From Phyllobacteriaceae bacterium Water-Bin73 (GTDB lineage: Bacteria; Pseudomonadota; Alphaproteobacteria; RS24), in the NCBI GenBank assembly GCA_900197605.1, contig FZLQ01000004.1:1-41224 (forward strand): DNA of 41,224 bases, read 5' to 3'. The translations under genes were made by a program, and so were the position numbers. The notes beneath the pieces were generated by a model, which worked only from the letters and a program-made list of their open reading frames with translations, did not search any database and was not told the DNA's origin. This document shows, in pieces, positions 27,579 to 36,708 of this stretch (the stretch's first letter is position 1; the number at the start of each line of letters is the position of its first letter).

Positions 27579-27607
27579 AAAGCGACACAGACGAAATTAA
27601 GGCGCGG

Positions 27608-28324
27608 CTAAGAAAGCGCGCGTTGAAATAAGTCCAAAGTGCGCCCATGCGCCAGTGCTGTTGCGGCCGCGTCATAATGCATGCCGTTATGGCGCGCAAA
27701 AGCGTGGTCTTGCCCGTCATAAATATGGGCCTCGGCCAGCTCATGTGCAGCCAGACCGTCGATAATGGCGGCCTGCGCCTCCGGCGGCACAAATTCATCT
27801 TCAGATGCAATATGAACCAGCGTCGGCGCGGTGATGTTGTCGGCCTCGCCCAGCAGCCCCTCAATGCCAACCCCATAATAGGACGCATGGGCATCGGCAT
27901 TGGTGCGACAAGCGGCGAGAAACACCATCCGGCCACCCAGACAAAACCCGATTGTGCCGACTTTGGCGCAGCCATTGGCGCGCAAATAATCAATCGCGGC
28001 TTGCAGGTCGCCAACCCCTTCGTCGCCATCATAGCCGTTCATCAGGGCAAAGGCCTTTTGCCATTCGCCTTCTGAACCATCGGTCAGTGAGACATTGCGT
28101 TCTTGGCGCCAAAACAAATCGGGGGCGAGCGCGAGATAGCCCTGGCCGGCCAGCCAATCGGCGGTTTCTTTAATATCGCTATTCACGCCGAAAATTTCTT
28201 GAATGACAACCACGCCACCTTTGACGCCACCCTTTTGGGGCGTTTCATCTGCCTGGGCTGAAGGCCGCGCCAAATAGCCGTCAAAATAATCATCACCGAT
28301 TTTTATCTGAACTGTTTCACCCAT
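27608..28324 (-). CDS. Dienelactone hydrolase family protein
   Basis: The 238-aa alpha/beta hydrolase has the DLH-type catalytic triad: C128 in GFCLGGRM, D176 in ASEDEFVPP and H207 in YDGQDHAFAR. The N-terminal VVVIQEIFGVNSDIKETADWLA block is also typical. Classical DLH opens dienelactone in chloroaromatic breakdown, but most relatives have unknown substrates and none of the catabolic partners are present here. The ATG at 28324 follows CGGAGG and is preferred over in-frame codons upstream. It lies 49 bases after the YyaL-type gene on the same strand. Confidence 0.9.
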   Translation of the reverse strand: MGETVQIKIGDDYFDGYLARPSAQADETPQKGGVKGGVVVIQEIFGVNSDIKETADWLAGQGYLALAPDLFWRQERNVSLTDGSEGEWQKAFALMNGYDGDEGVGDLQAAIDYLRANGCAKVGTIGFCLGGRMVFLAACRTNADAHASYYGVGIEGLLGEADNITAPTLVHIASEDEFVPPEAQAAIIDGLAAHELAEAHIYDGQDHAFARHNGMHYDAAATALAHGRTLDLFQRALS

Positions 28325-28373
28325 TTGAGCCTCCGTTTTCATGCGCCGCAATTTGTGGCTTTAGCTTGTTGCT

Positions 28374-30470
28374 TTAGTCCGAGGCTTGAGTTTGTCGCCT
28401 GTGCAGCAAAGCGTCAAGCGCCGCCGTGACCGCGTCGGCCTCGGTTGTCGGCGCGAGGCAGCTTTGGCCCGGGCAAATATAGGCGGTCGCCTTATCGCCC
28501 AGCATGTGTTTGCCATAGGCCGGATGGCGCGTGTCAATATCGGCGCTATCGGGCGTTATGATAATGACCTGACGGCAGAATATCGGATGTGCCAGCGCGG
28601 CATGAGCCAGCGCGTGCGCGGCGTCTTCTGTGTCGTCTTTGTCGGCATTTTTGTCGGTAATGACAATAATCGACAATGGGTGGTCGAGGCTCAGCCGCGT
28701 GCTCAGCAGCGATGTCATGGCCGGATAGTTTTGCGCCAAATGACCCGCCAGCTCGGCAAAGCCCTGTTCGGCTTTATCGCGCCATGCTGTGTCGCCGGCA
28801 AGCGTTGCCAGCGTAGCAAATAAGTCGAGCGCCGCCGCATTGGCCGAGGGCTGAGCATTGTCTTGCACCGGTTTATTATTGACCAAAAGCGTCGCCTCAT
28901 CAGCCAGGTTGGCGAAATAGCCGCCGCGCTCATCATCGTGAAACCGGCCGTGCAGATAAGTCGCATCATTGACGGCGTGCTGGAGATAAAGCGGCGCGGT
29001 GGTGGCGGCGTAAAGCGCTGCCGCGGCTTGACCCATAAAAGCATAATCAGCCGACAGCGACACGGCCAGTTGTTTGCCATTCCGCGCCGCATGGCACAGG
29101 CGGCCTGATTTATCGGTGAGGGCGGCGCGCGCGGCGTGATATGCGGTCTCGGCCATGGCCAGCCAATCAGGGCGCTGAAACAGCCGCGCCGCCTCAACCA
29201 GCGCGGCAATCATCAGGCCGTTCCAATCGGCGAGAATTTTATCATCGCGGCCGGGGGCGGTGCGGTCGGCGCGCTGCGTGAGCAGTGTTTCACGCGTGGC
29301 GCGTAAATCGGCGCGGGGCGCGTCGCCATTGGCCAATAGATTGGGAATGTTTTTGCCCTCAAAATTGCCCGCGGTGGAAATATCATAAGCGGCACAAAAG
29401 GCCGCCGCGTCAGTGCTTTTATCGTCTTTAAGGGCAGCTTCGATTTGGGCTTTGTCCCAGACGTAAAACTTGCCCTCTTCGCCTTCTGTGTCGGCATCGA
29501 GGCTGGCGGCAAAAGCCCCCTCATCGGTCACCATGTCGCGTGCCAGCCACGCAATCGTCTCGTCAATGCGCGCGGCAAAAAGCGGGTCTTGCGTGTCGCG
29601 ATATAGGGCACAGAGCCAGGTGATGAGCAGCGCATTGTCATACAGCATTTTTTCAAAATGCGGCACCAGCCAATCGGCATCGACGCTGTAACGGGCAAAG
29701 CCGCCGCCGAGATGATCGTAAATGCCGCCCTGACAGATTTTGCGCGCCGTCACCAAAACAGCGTCGCCTATCGCGCCATTGCCGCCAAGCTGGGCTTGCT
29801 GCCATAAAAACAAATAGAGAAAAGGCTGCGGAAATTTTGGCGCACCGGCCAGCCCGCCTTTTTCCATATCAATATGCTCGGCCAAAACCCGCGCCGCACG
29901 CATCGGTAAATCGCTCGGCATATCACCGCGCGCATCAGCCGCCGCTTTGGCCTTTAGCGATTGCGTCAGCGCCTTGGTATTGGCGGTAATCTTATCGGGC
30001 GTCTCGGTCCAAATGCGATTTATCTCAGCCAGAATTTGCATAAAGCCCGGGCGGCCATATTGTGGATTTTTGGGAAAATAAGTGCCGCCCCAAAATGGCG
30101 CGCCATTGGCGTCGAGACAGATGGTCAGAGGCCAGCCGCCCTGCTCGCCCATCATGGCCAGCGCGCTCATATAAATTTCATCAAGGTCGGGACGTTCTTC
30201 GCGGTCGAGTTTAATGCAGACGAAATGCGCGTTCATCAAGGCCGCGACCTCGTCATCCTCAAAGCTTTCATGCGCCATCACATGACACCAGTGACACGCC
30301 GCATAGCCGACCGACAGCAAAACAGGCACATTGCGTCGCCGCGCTTCTTCAAACACGGCGTCTTCCCAGGGCTGCCAATGCACCGGATTATCCTTGTGCT
30401 GTAAAAGATAGGGGCTGGTCGCATCGGCCAGCCGATTGCGCGCGAAGATGTCATTGCCTTTATCGGTCAT
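28374..30470 (-). CDS. YyaL/DUF255 family thioredoxin-domain protein
   Basis: The 698-aa protein has an N-terminal thioredoxin-like DUF255 domain with LADATSPYLLQHKDNPVHW and the CHWCHVM motif at residues 59-65, followed by GGWPLTICLDANGAPFWGGTYFP. The rest is a six-hairpin glycosidase-like region with YDHLGGGFARYSVDADW and PHFEKMLYDNALL. This matches the YyaL/SPATA20 family, whose biochemical function is not established. The ATG at 30470 is used; a GTG at 30503 is in frame but less likely. It is divergent from mnmE and likely co-transcribed with the downstream hydrolase. Confidence 0.9.
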   Translation of the reverse strand: MTDKGNDIFARNRLADATSPYLLQHKDNPVHWQPWEDAVFEEARRRNVPVLLSVGYAACHWCHVMAHESFEDDEVAALMNAHFVCIKLDREERPDLDEIYMSALAMMGEQGGWPLTICLDANGAPFWGGTYFPKNPQYGRPGFMQILAEINRIWTETPDKITANTKALTQSLKAKAAADARGDMPSDLPMRAARVLAEHIDMEKGGLAGAPKFPQPFLYLFLWQQAQLGGNGAIGDAVLVTARKICQGGIYDHLGGGFARYSVDADWLVPHFEKMLYDNALLITWLCALYRDTQDPLFAARIDETIAWLARDMVTDEGAFAASLDADTEGEEGKFYVWDKAQIEAALKDDKSTDAAAFCAAYDISTAGNFEGKNIPNLLANGDAPRADLRATRETLLTQRADRTAPGRDDKILADWNGLMIAALVEAARLFQRPDWLAMAETAYHAARAALTDKSGRLCHAARNGKQLAVSLSADYAFMGQAAAALYAATTAPLYLQHAVNDATYLHGRFHDDERGGYFANLADEATLLVNNKPVQDNAQPSANAAALDLFATLATLAGDTAWRDKAEQGFAELAGHLAQNYPAMTSLLSTRLSLDHPLSIIVITDKNADKDDTEDAAHALAHAALAHPIFCRQVIIITPDSADIDTRHPAYGKHMLGDKATAYICPGQSCLAPTTEADAVTAALDALLHRRQTQASD

Positions 30471-30518
30471 GTCGGGCAGGTTAGCCGAAATTCGATACAG
30501 CACAAGGCGGTTAACCAG

Positions 30519-31871
30519 GTGTCAGACGCGACTATTTTTGCCCTATCGACGGCGCCGGTGCGCGCGGCAGTGGCGATTATTCGCCTATCGGGCGGTGATT
30601 GTGTTGGCGCGCTGACGGCGCTTGGCGTAACCGATGTGCCGCCGCCGCGCCAAGCGGCATTGCGCCGCTTGCATGCGCCCGAGAGCGGTGCCTTGCTCGA
30701 CGAGGCTTTGCTGCTGCGCTTTCAGGCGCCGCATAGTTTTACCGGCGAGGATATGCTCGAGCTGCATGTGCATGGCGGCTTGGCGGTTACCCAATCCATA
30801 TTGGCGGCGCTGTCTTCTCTTGATGGGCTGCGCATGGCCGAGGCCGGAGAGTTTACCCGCCGTGCGGTGGTCAATGGCAAAATGGATTTAACGGCTGCCG
30901 AAGCGATTGCCGATTTGATTGATGCCGAAGGCGGTGCGCAACAAGCGCGCGCCCTTGACCAATTGCGCGGGCGGTTGAAAGACCAAGCCGAGGTCTGGCG
31001 CAGGCAGCTCAAAACCATGCTGGCGCATTTGGAAGCCGATTTGGAATTTGCCGATGAAGACCTGCCCGGCGGTTTGGGTCAGACGGCGCTGGAGGGCTTG
31101 CCCGGGTTGAGCGATGCGTTGGCGGCGCATGTCGGGGATAAGCGGGGCTTGCGCCTGCGCGATGGTGTGCGGGTCGCCTTGCTGGGCGCGCCAAACGCCG
31201 GAAAATCAAGCATTCTCAATATGTTAGCGGGACGTGAGGCGGCGATTGTATCGGCCCGGGCGGGCACAACGCGCGATGCCATTGAGGTGGCCATGGTGCT
31301 TGATGGCGTGCCGGTGACGCTGGTTGATACGGCCGGCTTGCGCGCCGCCGGTGATGATATTGAGCGCGAGGGCGTGCGCCGCGCCGAACAGGCGGCTGAG
31401 CAAGCGGATATTGTGGTGCTAGTCAGCGCCCCCGATGCCGAATTGCCGTCGGGCGATATGAAACAGCGTTTGGCCGCGGCTGATTTGCGGCTTGCCAATA
31501 AATCTGACATTGACCCAAACACGACATCAGATAAAAACCTCAAAGGCGCATTAGCGGCGAATGACGGGTCTTGTGATATTGCACTATCGGCCAAGACCGG
31601 CGATGGGGCCGAGGCGCTGCTGGCGCGGCTTGGTGAATTGGTGCGCGACAAGGCCGGACTGGGTGGCGGCGTGTTGGTGACGCGCCAACGCCATGCTGAA
31701 ATTCTGGAAGACGTCGTCGCACATTTAGACGCCGCGCAACATGCAACTGCGTTGGAATTGGCGGCAGAGGATTTGCGCTTGGCGCAACGCGCTTTGGGGC
31801 GGCTGACCGGCGCGGTTGATGTCGAACAATTGCTCGATATTGTGTTCGCCGATTTTTGTATCGGCAAGTAG
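30519..31871 (+). CDS. mnmE: tRNA modification GTPase MnmE (TrmE)
   Basis: MnmE works with MnmG to install the carboxymethylaminomethyl group on U34 of certain tRNAs. The 450-aa protein has an N-terminal formyl-THF-binding domain beginning TIFALSTAPVRAAVAIIRLSG, the GTPase G1 motif GAPNAGKS at residues 223-230, the DTAG motif, NKSD, and the C-terminal FCIGK tail with the essential cysteine. The start is GTG at 30519. Its partner mnmG is next but one element away: a parS-containing gap of 178 bases lies between them. Confidence 0.96.
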   Translation: MSDATIFALSTAPVRAAVAIIRLSGGDCVGALTALGVTDVPPPRQAALRRLHAPESGALLDEALLLRFQAPHSFTGEDMLELHVHGGLAVTQSILAALSSLDGLRMAEAGEFTRRAVVNGKMDLTAAEAIADLIDAEGGAQQARALDQLRGRLKDQAEVWRRQLKTMLAHLEADLEFADEDLPGGLGQTALEGLPGLSDALAAHVGDKRGLRLRDGVRVALLGAPNAGKSSILNMLAGREAAIVSARAGTTRDAIEVAMVLDGVPVTLVDTAGLRAAGDDIEREGVRRAEQAAEQADIVVLVSAPDAELPSGDMKQRLAAADLRLANKSDIDPNTTSDKNLKGALAANDGSCDIALSAKTGDGAEALLARLGELVRDKAGLGGGVLVTRQRHAEILEDVVAHLDAAQHATALELAAEDLRLAQRALGRLTGAVDVEQLLDIVFADFCIGK

Positions 31872-31897
31872 TAAGCGAAATAATAAGCGTTTCAGCG

Positions 31898-31925
31898 GCA
31901 CATTGTTTCACGTGAAACAATGTGC
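31898..31925. other. parS centromere site inside a 28-bp perfect palindrome
   Basis: TGTTTCACGTGAAACA at 31904-31919 is an exact match to the universal ParB-binding parS 16-mer. The palindrome extends perfectly by 6 more bases on each side (GCACAT to the left, ATGTGC to the right), 28 bp in total. TTTT follows at 31926, so the RNA copy could fold as a terminator for mnmE. parA and parB are encoded 3 kb downstream. Confidence 0.93.
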
Positions 31926-32049
31926 TTTTGGCAGCGCCGCCTCTCTGCCTCTTCCATGCCCACAAACGCGCGCGCCCGCCGCGCCCCCAACGGCGTTTCG
32001 CGCGGGCTTGTATGGGTGCGTGCATTATCGCTTGTCGGCATAAGGGCTA

Positions 32050-33996
32050 ATGCGCTATCACGCCCCCATGAGTGCCCAGACACAAATTGCCACAAGCTAT
32101 GACGTGATTGTCATTGGCGGCGGCCATGCCGGTTGCGAAGCGGCGGCTGCAGCGGCGCGCTTTGGCGCGCAAACGCTATTGGTAACGCATAAGCTTGAGA
32201 CAATTGGCGAGATGTCGTGCAATCCGGCGATTGGCGGTGTCGGCAAGGGTCATTTGGTGCGCGAAATAGATGCGCTGGACGGGCTGATGGGCCGCGTCGC
32301 CGATCAGGCGGGGATTCAGTTTCGCCTGCTCAATCGGCGCAAAGGGCCTGCCGTGCATGGGCCGCGCACCCAAGCCGATCGTAAGCTTTATCGCCACGCC
32401 ATGCAGGCGGCGATTGCCGAGACGCAAAATCTTACCGTATTGGCGCAGCCGGTCGATGATGTGGTGGTTGAGAACGGTCGATGTTGTGGCGTGATAACCG
32501 GTGACGGCGCGCGGCTTGATGCGGCGGCTGTTGTCTTGACCACCGGCACATTTCTTGACGGGCTTGTGCATATCGGCACGCAGCGTATTCCGGCCGGTCG
32601 GCATGGCGAAGCGCCGGCCATCACCCTGTCGCAACGGCTTTATGCGCTGGCCGCGACAAGCGGGGCGCTGACATTGGGGCGGATGAAAACCGGCACACCG
32701 GCGCGCCTCGATGGCCGCACCATTAATACGGATACTTTGGAAGCCCAACCGGCTGATGACAATCCGGTGCCGTTTTCTTTCATGAGCGATAAAATCACCG
32801 TGCCGCAAACCGTCTGCCATATCACCCATACCAATCAGGCGACTTTTGATATTATCGAGAAGAACGTCAAATTATCGCCGGTTTATTCCGGCCAAATTGC
32901 CGGTGTCGGGCCGCGCTATTGTCCGGCGATTGAGGATAAGGTGGTGCGCTTTCCCGACCGAGTCTCGCATCAAATTTTTCTCGAACCCGAAGGGCTTGAT
33001 GACCCGACGGTTTATCCCAATGGCATTTCGACCTCGCTGCCTGAGGATATTCAAGATGCGTTTATTCGCACCATTCCGGGGCTTGAGCATGTGCATATTA
33101 TGCGGCCCGGCTATGCCATTGAATATGATTATGTTGACCCGCGCGCCCTGCTGCCCAGTCTGGAGCTGAAAGCCCTGCCCGGGCTTTATTTGGCCGGACA
33201 GATTAACGGCACGACCGGCTATGAAGAAGCCGCGGGTCAGGGTTTGGTTGCGGGGCTGAATGCGGCCCGCGCCGCCGGTGGCCAAGACGCGCTTATTCTC
33301 GACCGCGCCGAGGCTTATATTGGCGTGATGATTGATGATTTGGTGACCAAGGGCGTGTCAGAGCCCTATCGCATGTTTACCGCGCGGGCTGAATATCGCC
33401 TGACCTTGCGCGCCGATAATGCCGACCAGCGCTTGACCGCCAAAGGCATGGCAGCTGGGCTTGTCGGGACGCAACGCGCGGTGCGTTTCAAAGGGAAAAT
33501 GAGCAAACTGCAAAATGCCCGCGCTTTGGCCGAGAGCTGGCAAATGACGCCAAATCAGGCCGGTGACAAGGGCTTGCATATACGCGCCGATGGGGTGCGC
33601 CGCAATATGATTGAGCTATTGGCTTATCCGTCAATTACGTGGCAAGACCTGGCGGCGATTTGGCCCGACATGGCGGGCTGGGATGATGAGACTCGCTTTC
33701 AGATTGAAACCGATGCCCGCTATGCCGGTTATCTCGACCGTCAAAAGGCCGATATTGAGGCCTTCCGCCGCGATGAGGCCCTGCAATTGCCCAAAGACAT
33801 TGACTATTTAAGCTTGGAGGGCATGGCGACCGAAGTGCGGCAAAAATTGGCCGCCGCACGCCCTGTCACTTTGGGGCAAGCGGCACGCCTCGATGGCATG
33901 ACACCGGCAGCCTTAACCCTATTGCTGCATCATGCCCGCAAATCCAATATCAGTGCCAGTGCCAATATCGACGGTAAACCCAGTGCGGCCGAGTAG
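32050..33996 (+). CDS. mnmG: tRNA uridine-5-carboxymethylaminomethyl modification enzyme MnmG (GidA)
   Basis: MnmG is the FAD- and NADH-binding partner of MnmE in U34 tRNA modification. The 648-aa protein has the Rossmann FAD motif [15 protein letters not shown], the [23 protein letters not shown] block, [19 protein letters not shown]-like [11 protein letters not shown] and a C-terminal region with [18 protein letters not shown] at 32050 has AAGGG upstream; ATG at 32068 would give a 642-aa form closer to the average length and cannot be excluded. It is followed 11 bases later by rsmG. Confidence 0.96.
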   Translation: MRYHAPMSAQTQIATSYDVIVIGGGHAGCEAAAAAARFGAQTLLVTHKLETIGEMSCNPAIGGVGKGHLVREIDALDGLMGRVADQAGIQFRLLNRRKGPAVHGPRTQADRKLYRHAMQAAIAETQNLTVLAQPVDDVVVENGRCCGVITGDGARLDAAAVVLTTGTFLDGLVHIGTQRIPAGRHGEAPAITLSQRLYALAATSGALTLGRMKTGTPARLDGRTINTDTLEAQPADDNPVPFSFMSDKITVPQTVCHITHTNQATFDIIEKNVKLSPVYSGQIAGVGPRYCPAIEDKVVRFPDRVSHQIFLEPEGLDDPTVYPNGISTSLPEDIQDAFIRTIPGLEHVHIMRPGYAIEYDYVDPRALLPSLELKALPGLYLAGQINGTTGYEEAAGQGLVAGLNAARAAGGQDALILDRAEAYIGVMIDDLVTKGVSEPYRMFTARAEYRLTLRADNADQRLTAKGMAAGLVGTQRAVRFKGKMSKLQNARALAESWQMTPNQAGDKGLHIRADGVRRNMIELLAYPSITWQDLAAIWPDMAGWDDETRFQIETDARYAGYLDRQKADIEAFRRDEALQLPKDIDYLSLEGMATEVRQKLAAARPVTLGQAARLDGMTPAALTLLLHHARKSNISASANIDGKPSAAE

Positions 33997-34007
33997 CTAA
34001 AGCCATT

Positions 34008-34694
34008 ATGACGCCGGAACAATTCGCCGAGACCTATGATGTTTCACGTGAAACATTGACCAAATTAATGGCCTATCAAGCGCTATTGGGCAAATGGCAG
34101 AAGTCCGTCAATCTTGTTGGGCCCAATACGCTGGCGCATTTCTGGCAACGTCACGCCGCGGATTCGGCGCAAATTATGCGCTATGCGCCCAGCACCTCTA
34201 CCACCCAGAATGCTACCGCGCGCGCCGCCCCGAATGCCGCCACTACTTGGCTTGATTTGGGCAGCGGCGGCGGCCTGCCCGGTTTGGTGTTGGCGATTAT
34301 GCTGGCTGAAAAAAACCCCGCCGCGCATATGCATTTCATCGAAAGCGATCGCAAAAAGGCGGGTTTTTTGCGCGCCGTTATTGCCGATACCGGCCTTACC
34401 GCGACGGTGCATCATGCGCGCATTGAGGCGGTGGCCGCAGCCAAGCCCCCCGCATTGGCGGAAATTGATGTGATTACCGCGCGCGCGCTGGCCCCCCTTC
34501 CCGATTTATTGGGGCTTTTGGCGCCGTTTTGCAATTCATCCACAGTTGCGCTGGTTCATAAGGGGCGCAATTGGCAGGAAGAATTGACGGCGAGCGAACA
34601 ATATTGGAAACTTAATGTAACGGCTCAACTGAGCGACACAGATGCTGCGGCGCGGATATTGGAGATTAGCGCCGTGACGCCGCGAAATCGCTAA
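34008..34694 (+). CDS. rsmG: 16S rRNA (guanine-N7)-methyltransferase RsmG (GidB)
   Basis: RsmG methylates N7 of G527 in 16S rRNA. The 228-aa protein has YDVSRETLTKLMAYQALLGKWQKSVNLVG, then the SAM-binding WLDLGSGGGLPGLVLAI and VITARALAPLPDLL. Between the RHAADSAQ block and WLDLG it has a Thr/Ala/Asn-rich stretch of about 20 residues (around residues 61-82) that looks like a lineage-specific insertion. The codons for DVSRET form a perfect parS site. The stop codon overlaps the stem of a strong terminator. Confidence 0.94.
   Translation: MTPEQFAETYDVSRETLTKLMAYQALLGKWQKSVNLVGPNTLAHFWQRHAADSAQIMRYAPSTSTTQNATARAAPNAATTWLDLGSGGGLPGLVLAIMLAEKNPAAHMHFIESDRKKAGFLRAVIADTGLTATVHHARIEAVAAAKPPALAEIDVITARALAPLPDLLGLLAPFCNSSTVALVHKGRNWQEELTASEQYWKLNVTAQLSDTDAAARILEISAVTPRNR
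34040..34055. other. parS centromere site within rsmG
   Basis: TGTTTCACGTGAAACA occurs exactly, inside the rsmG coding sequence, where it encodes the conserved D-V-S-R-E-T segment. It is the second perfect parS site in the window, 2.1 kb from the first and about 760 bases upstream of parA. Unlike the first, the palindrome does not extend far: the flanks give only TGA/TTG. Confidence 0.93.
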
Positions 34695-34725
34695 AAAGCG
34701 GCTCGACGCGGGACAAGCCGCTTTT
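34694..34725 (+). terminator. Rho-independent terminator after rsmG
   Basis: AAAAGCGGCT at 34694-34703 pairs perfectly with AGCCGCTTTT at 34716-34725, a 10-bp stem with a 12-base loop that ends in four Ts. It starts at the last base of the rsmG stop codon. It should separate the mnmG-rsmG transcript from parA-parB, whose own signals then lie in 34726-34802. The A-run on the left arm would also allow some activity on the other strand. Confidence 0.75.
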
Positions 34726-34802
34726 AGGCGCGCGGCGTCAGAGGTTTGCGTCTGTGTGGAAAATATGTAAAGAATTGTCTTACGACAAATGTGAGGAAGC
34801 CC

Positions 34803-35654
34803 GTGTCGCCATTTGAGTCACCCCCCCATAATGCTGCTGCGCCGCCCGCGCCGCGCGTCATGTGTTTGGCCAATCAAAAAGGCGGTGTCGGCAAAACCAC
34901 CACGGCGATTAATCTCGGCACCGCGCTGGCCGCCATTGGCGAGCCGGTTTTATTGATTGACCTTGACCCGCAAGGCAATGCCTCAACCGGTCTGGGCATT
35001 GACCGCGCCGACCGAAAGCTCACCAGTTTTGATGTCTTGCTGGGCGATGCGACATTGGCCGAGGCGGTGTGCGAAACCGCCGTGCCGGGCTTTCATCTGG
35101 TGCCGGCAAGCATGGACTTGCTCGGCGTTGAGGTCGAATTGTCGGATAATGAGCGGCGTATTCATCGCCTCGCTGACGCCCTCGCCGATTACCAGGCTAC
35201 GTCTATGGCCGATAGCGCCGTCAGCCGCTTTTCCTATATTTTTATCGATTGCCCGCCCTCGCTCAACATGTTGACATTAAACGCGATGGTTGCCGCGCAA
35301 TCCGTATTGGTGCCCCTGCAATGCGAGTTTTTTGCATTGGAAGGCTTGAGCCAACTATTGAGCACGATTGAACAAGTGAAGGGCAGCCTCAATCCGGCTT
35401 TGGATATTCAGGGCATTGTGCTGACCATGTTTGATGCGCGCAATAATTTGTCATCGCAGGTCGATGCCGATGTGCGCAGCCATTTCGATGGTTTGGTTTA
35501 TGACACGGTTATTCCAAGAAATGTGCGGGTCTCGGAAGCGCCCAGCTTCGGCAAACCGGCGCTTCTTTATGATCACAAATGCAGCGGCTCTTTGGCCTAT
35601 ATGCAATTGGCCGGTGAACTTGTGCGGCGCGAGCGCGCCCGACAAGCGGCGTGA
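34803..35654 (+). CDS. parA: Chromosome partitioning ATPase ParA
   Basis: ParA is the Walker-type ATPase that moves ParB-parS complexes and so segregates newly replicated origins. The 283-aa protein has the deviant Walker A KGGVGKTTTAINLG (K26-T33 region) with the signature first lysine, LLIDLDPQGNAST, the Walker B-like FIDCPPSLNMLTLNA, and DTVIPRNVRVSEAPSFGKP at the end. The start is taken as GTG at 34803 with GAGGAA upstream. A TTG at 34746 is in frame but would start 20 bases after the terminator. parB follows after 35 bases. Confidence 0.94.
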   Translation: MSPFESPPHNAAAPPAPRVMCLANQKGGVGKTTTAINLGTALAAIGEPVLLIDLDPQGNASTGLGIDRADRKLTSFDVLLGDATLAEAVCETAVPGFHLVPASMDLLGVEVELSDNERRIHRLADALADYQATSMADSAVSRFSYIFIDCPPSLNMLTLNAMVAAQSVLVPLQCEFFALEGLSQLLSTIEQVKGSLNPALDIQGIVLTMFDARNNLSSQVDADVRSHFDGLVYDTVIPRNVRVSEAPSFGKPALLYDHKCSGSLAYMQLAGELVRRERARQAA

Positions 35655-35689
35655 GCCGAGCGCGGCCGATAAAAAGAATGGATATCTGA

Positions 35690-36673
35690 ATGAGTGACGC
35701 AAAAAAACCCGCCCCCCGAAAAGCCCAGCGCGGTTTGGGCCGCGGTCTGTCGGCGCTGATTGGCGATGCCGCCGCGCCAAAGGTCGCGGTCAATCCCGCA
35801 ACACCGGATTCCACACCGAATAGCACGCCGGGTGCTGGGTCCGATAGTGTTGGAAAAGCGGCTGGTAGCGGATTTATCTATGTCGGCATTGATACGCTGA
35901 AGCCGGGGGCGTTTCAGCCGCGGAAAGTCTTTGATAAAGACGAATTGAGCGCGTTGGCCGCGTCAGTTGAGAAATCCGGCGTCTTGCAACCGCTTTTGGT
36001 GCGCCCGATTGATGACGGCTATGAGATTATCGCCGGCGAAAGACGCTGGCGCGCGGCACAAATGGCGCGCCTGCATCAAGTGCCGGTAATTGTTCAGCCG
36101 GTCAATGATGTCACCGCGCTGGAAATCGGCTTGGTCGAGAATGTGCAACGCGCTGACCTCAATCCGATTGAAGAAGCTGAGGGATATCAACGGCTTATCG
36201 ATGAGTTCGCCTATACGCAAGCCGAGCTTGCCGAGACCATTGGCAAAAGCCGCAGTCATATCGCCAATTTGCTGCGTCTGACCGGCGCGCCGCAAGCCAT
36301 TAAACAGGCGCTCGGCGCGGGCACGATTTCCATGGGTCATGCGCGCGCTTTGTTGGGATTGTCTGAAGCCGAAAAACAAAGCGCCGATGTGATTGCCGGC
36401 ATGGTGAAACAGATTATGAAAGACGGCATGAGCGTGCGCGCCGTCGAACGGCTTGTGGCGGCACAAGCGACCAAGCCCAAAGGGACGGGCGGCGGCGGCA
36501 AAACCACGACAGAAAAATCAGCCGACACAAAACAACTTGAAAAGCAATTGGCAGACCGGCTGGGTCTTGGCGTAAGCCTTGATGATAAGGGCAAGAAAGG
36601 CGGCGATGTCCGGATTTCTTACAAGACGCTCGAACAATTGGACGCGCTGATTGCGCGGTTGATGCGCCCATAA
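35690..36673 (+). CDS. parB: Chromosome partitioning protein ParB
   Basis: ParB loads at parS and spreads along DNA as a CTP-dependent clamp. The 327-aa protein has a basic N-terminal ParA-contact motif (RGLGRGLSALIGD), a low-complexity linker at about residues 28-60, the CTP-binding domain with QPRKVF and GERRWRAAQ (residues 116-124), LVENVQRADLNPIEEAEGYQRL, an HTH for parS recognition (TQAELAETIGKSRSHIANLLRL) and a C-terminal dimerisation domain. Both parS sites nearby match its expected target. It is convergent with holA. Confidence 0.96.
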   Translation: MSDAKKPAPRKAQRGLGRGLSALIGDAAAPKVAVNPATPDSTPNSTPGAGSDSVGKAAGSGFIYVGIDTLKPGAFQPRKVFDKDELSALAASVEKSGVLQPLLVRPIDDGYEIIAGERRWRAAQMARLHQVPVIVQPVNDVTALEIGLVENVQRADLNPIEEAEGYQRLIDEFAYTQAELAETIGKSRSHIANLLRLTGAPQAIKQALGAGTISMGHARALLGLSEAEKQSADVIAGMVKQIMKDGMSVRAVERLVAAQATKPKGTGGGGKTTTEKSADTKQLEKQLADRLGLGVSLDDKGKKGGDVRISYKTLEQLDALIARLMRP

Positions 36674-36708
36674 ATTTTATTTGGCTTTATTGCTCACGCG
36701 ACCCGCTT

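Noticed and set aside
27579-27607. Terminator between rho and the hydrolase gene
   Set aside because: Short G/C-rich inverted bases are present near the junction, but there is no convincing stem with a T-run.
29287-29305. Third parS-like sequence (TGTTTCACGCGTGGCG)
   Set aside because: Only the left half matches; the right half is changed at most positions and it lies in coding sequence.
31079-31867. 262-codon open frame antisense to mnmE
   Set aside because: It lies entirely inside a clear mnmE gene and its Ser/Ala/Pro-rich translation is typical of antisense shadows.
31872-32049. Small protein gene between mnmE and mnmG
   Set aside because: Short frames exist on both strands but lack a ribosome-binding site and recognisable content; the parS palindrome explains the region better.
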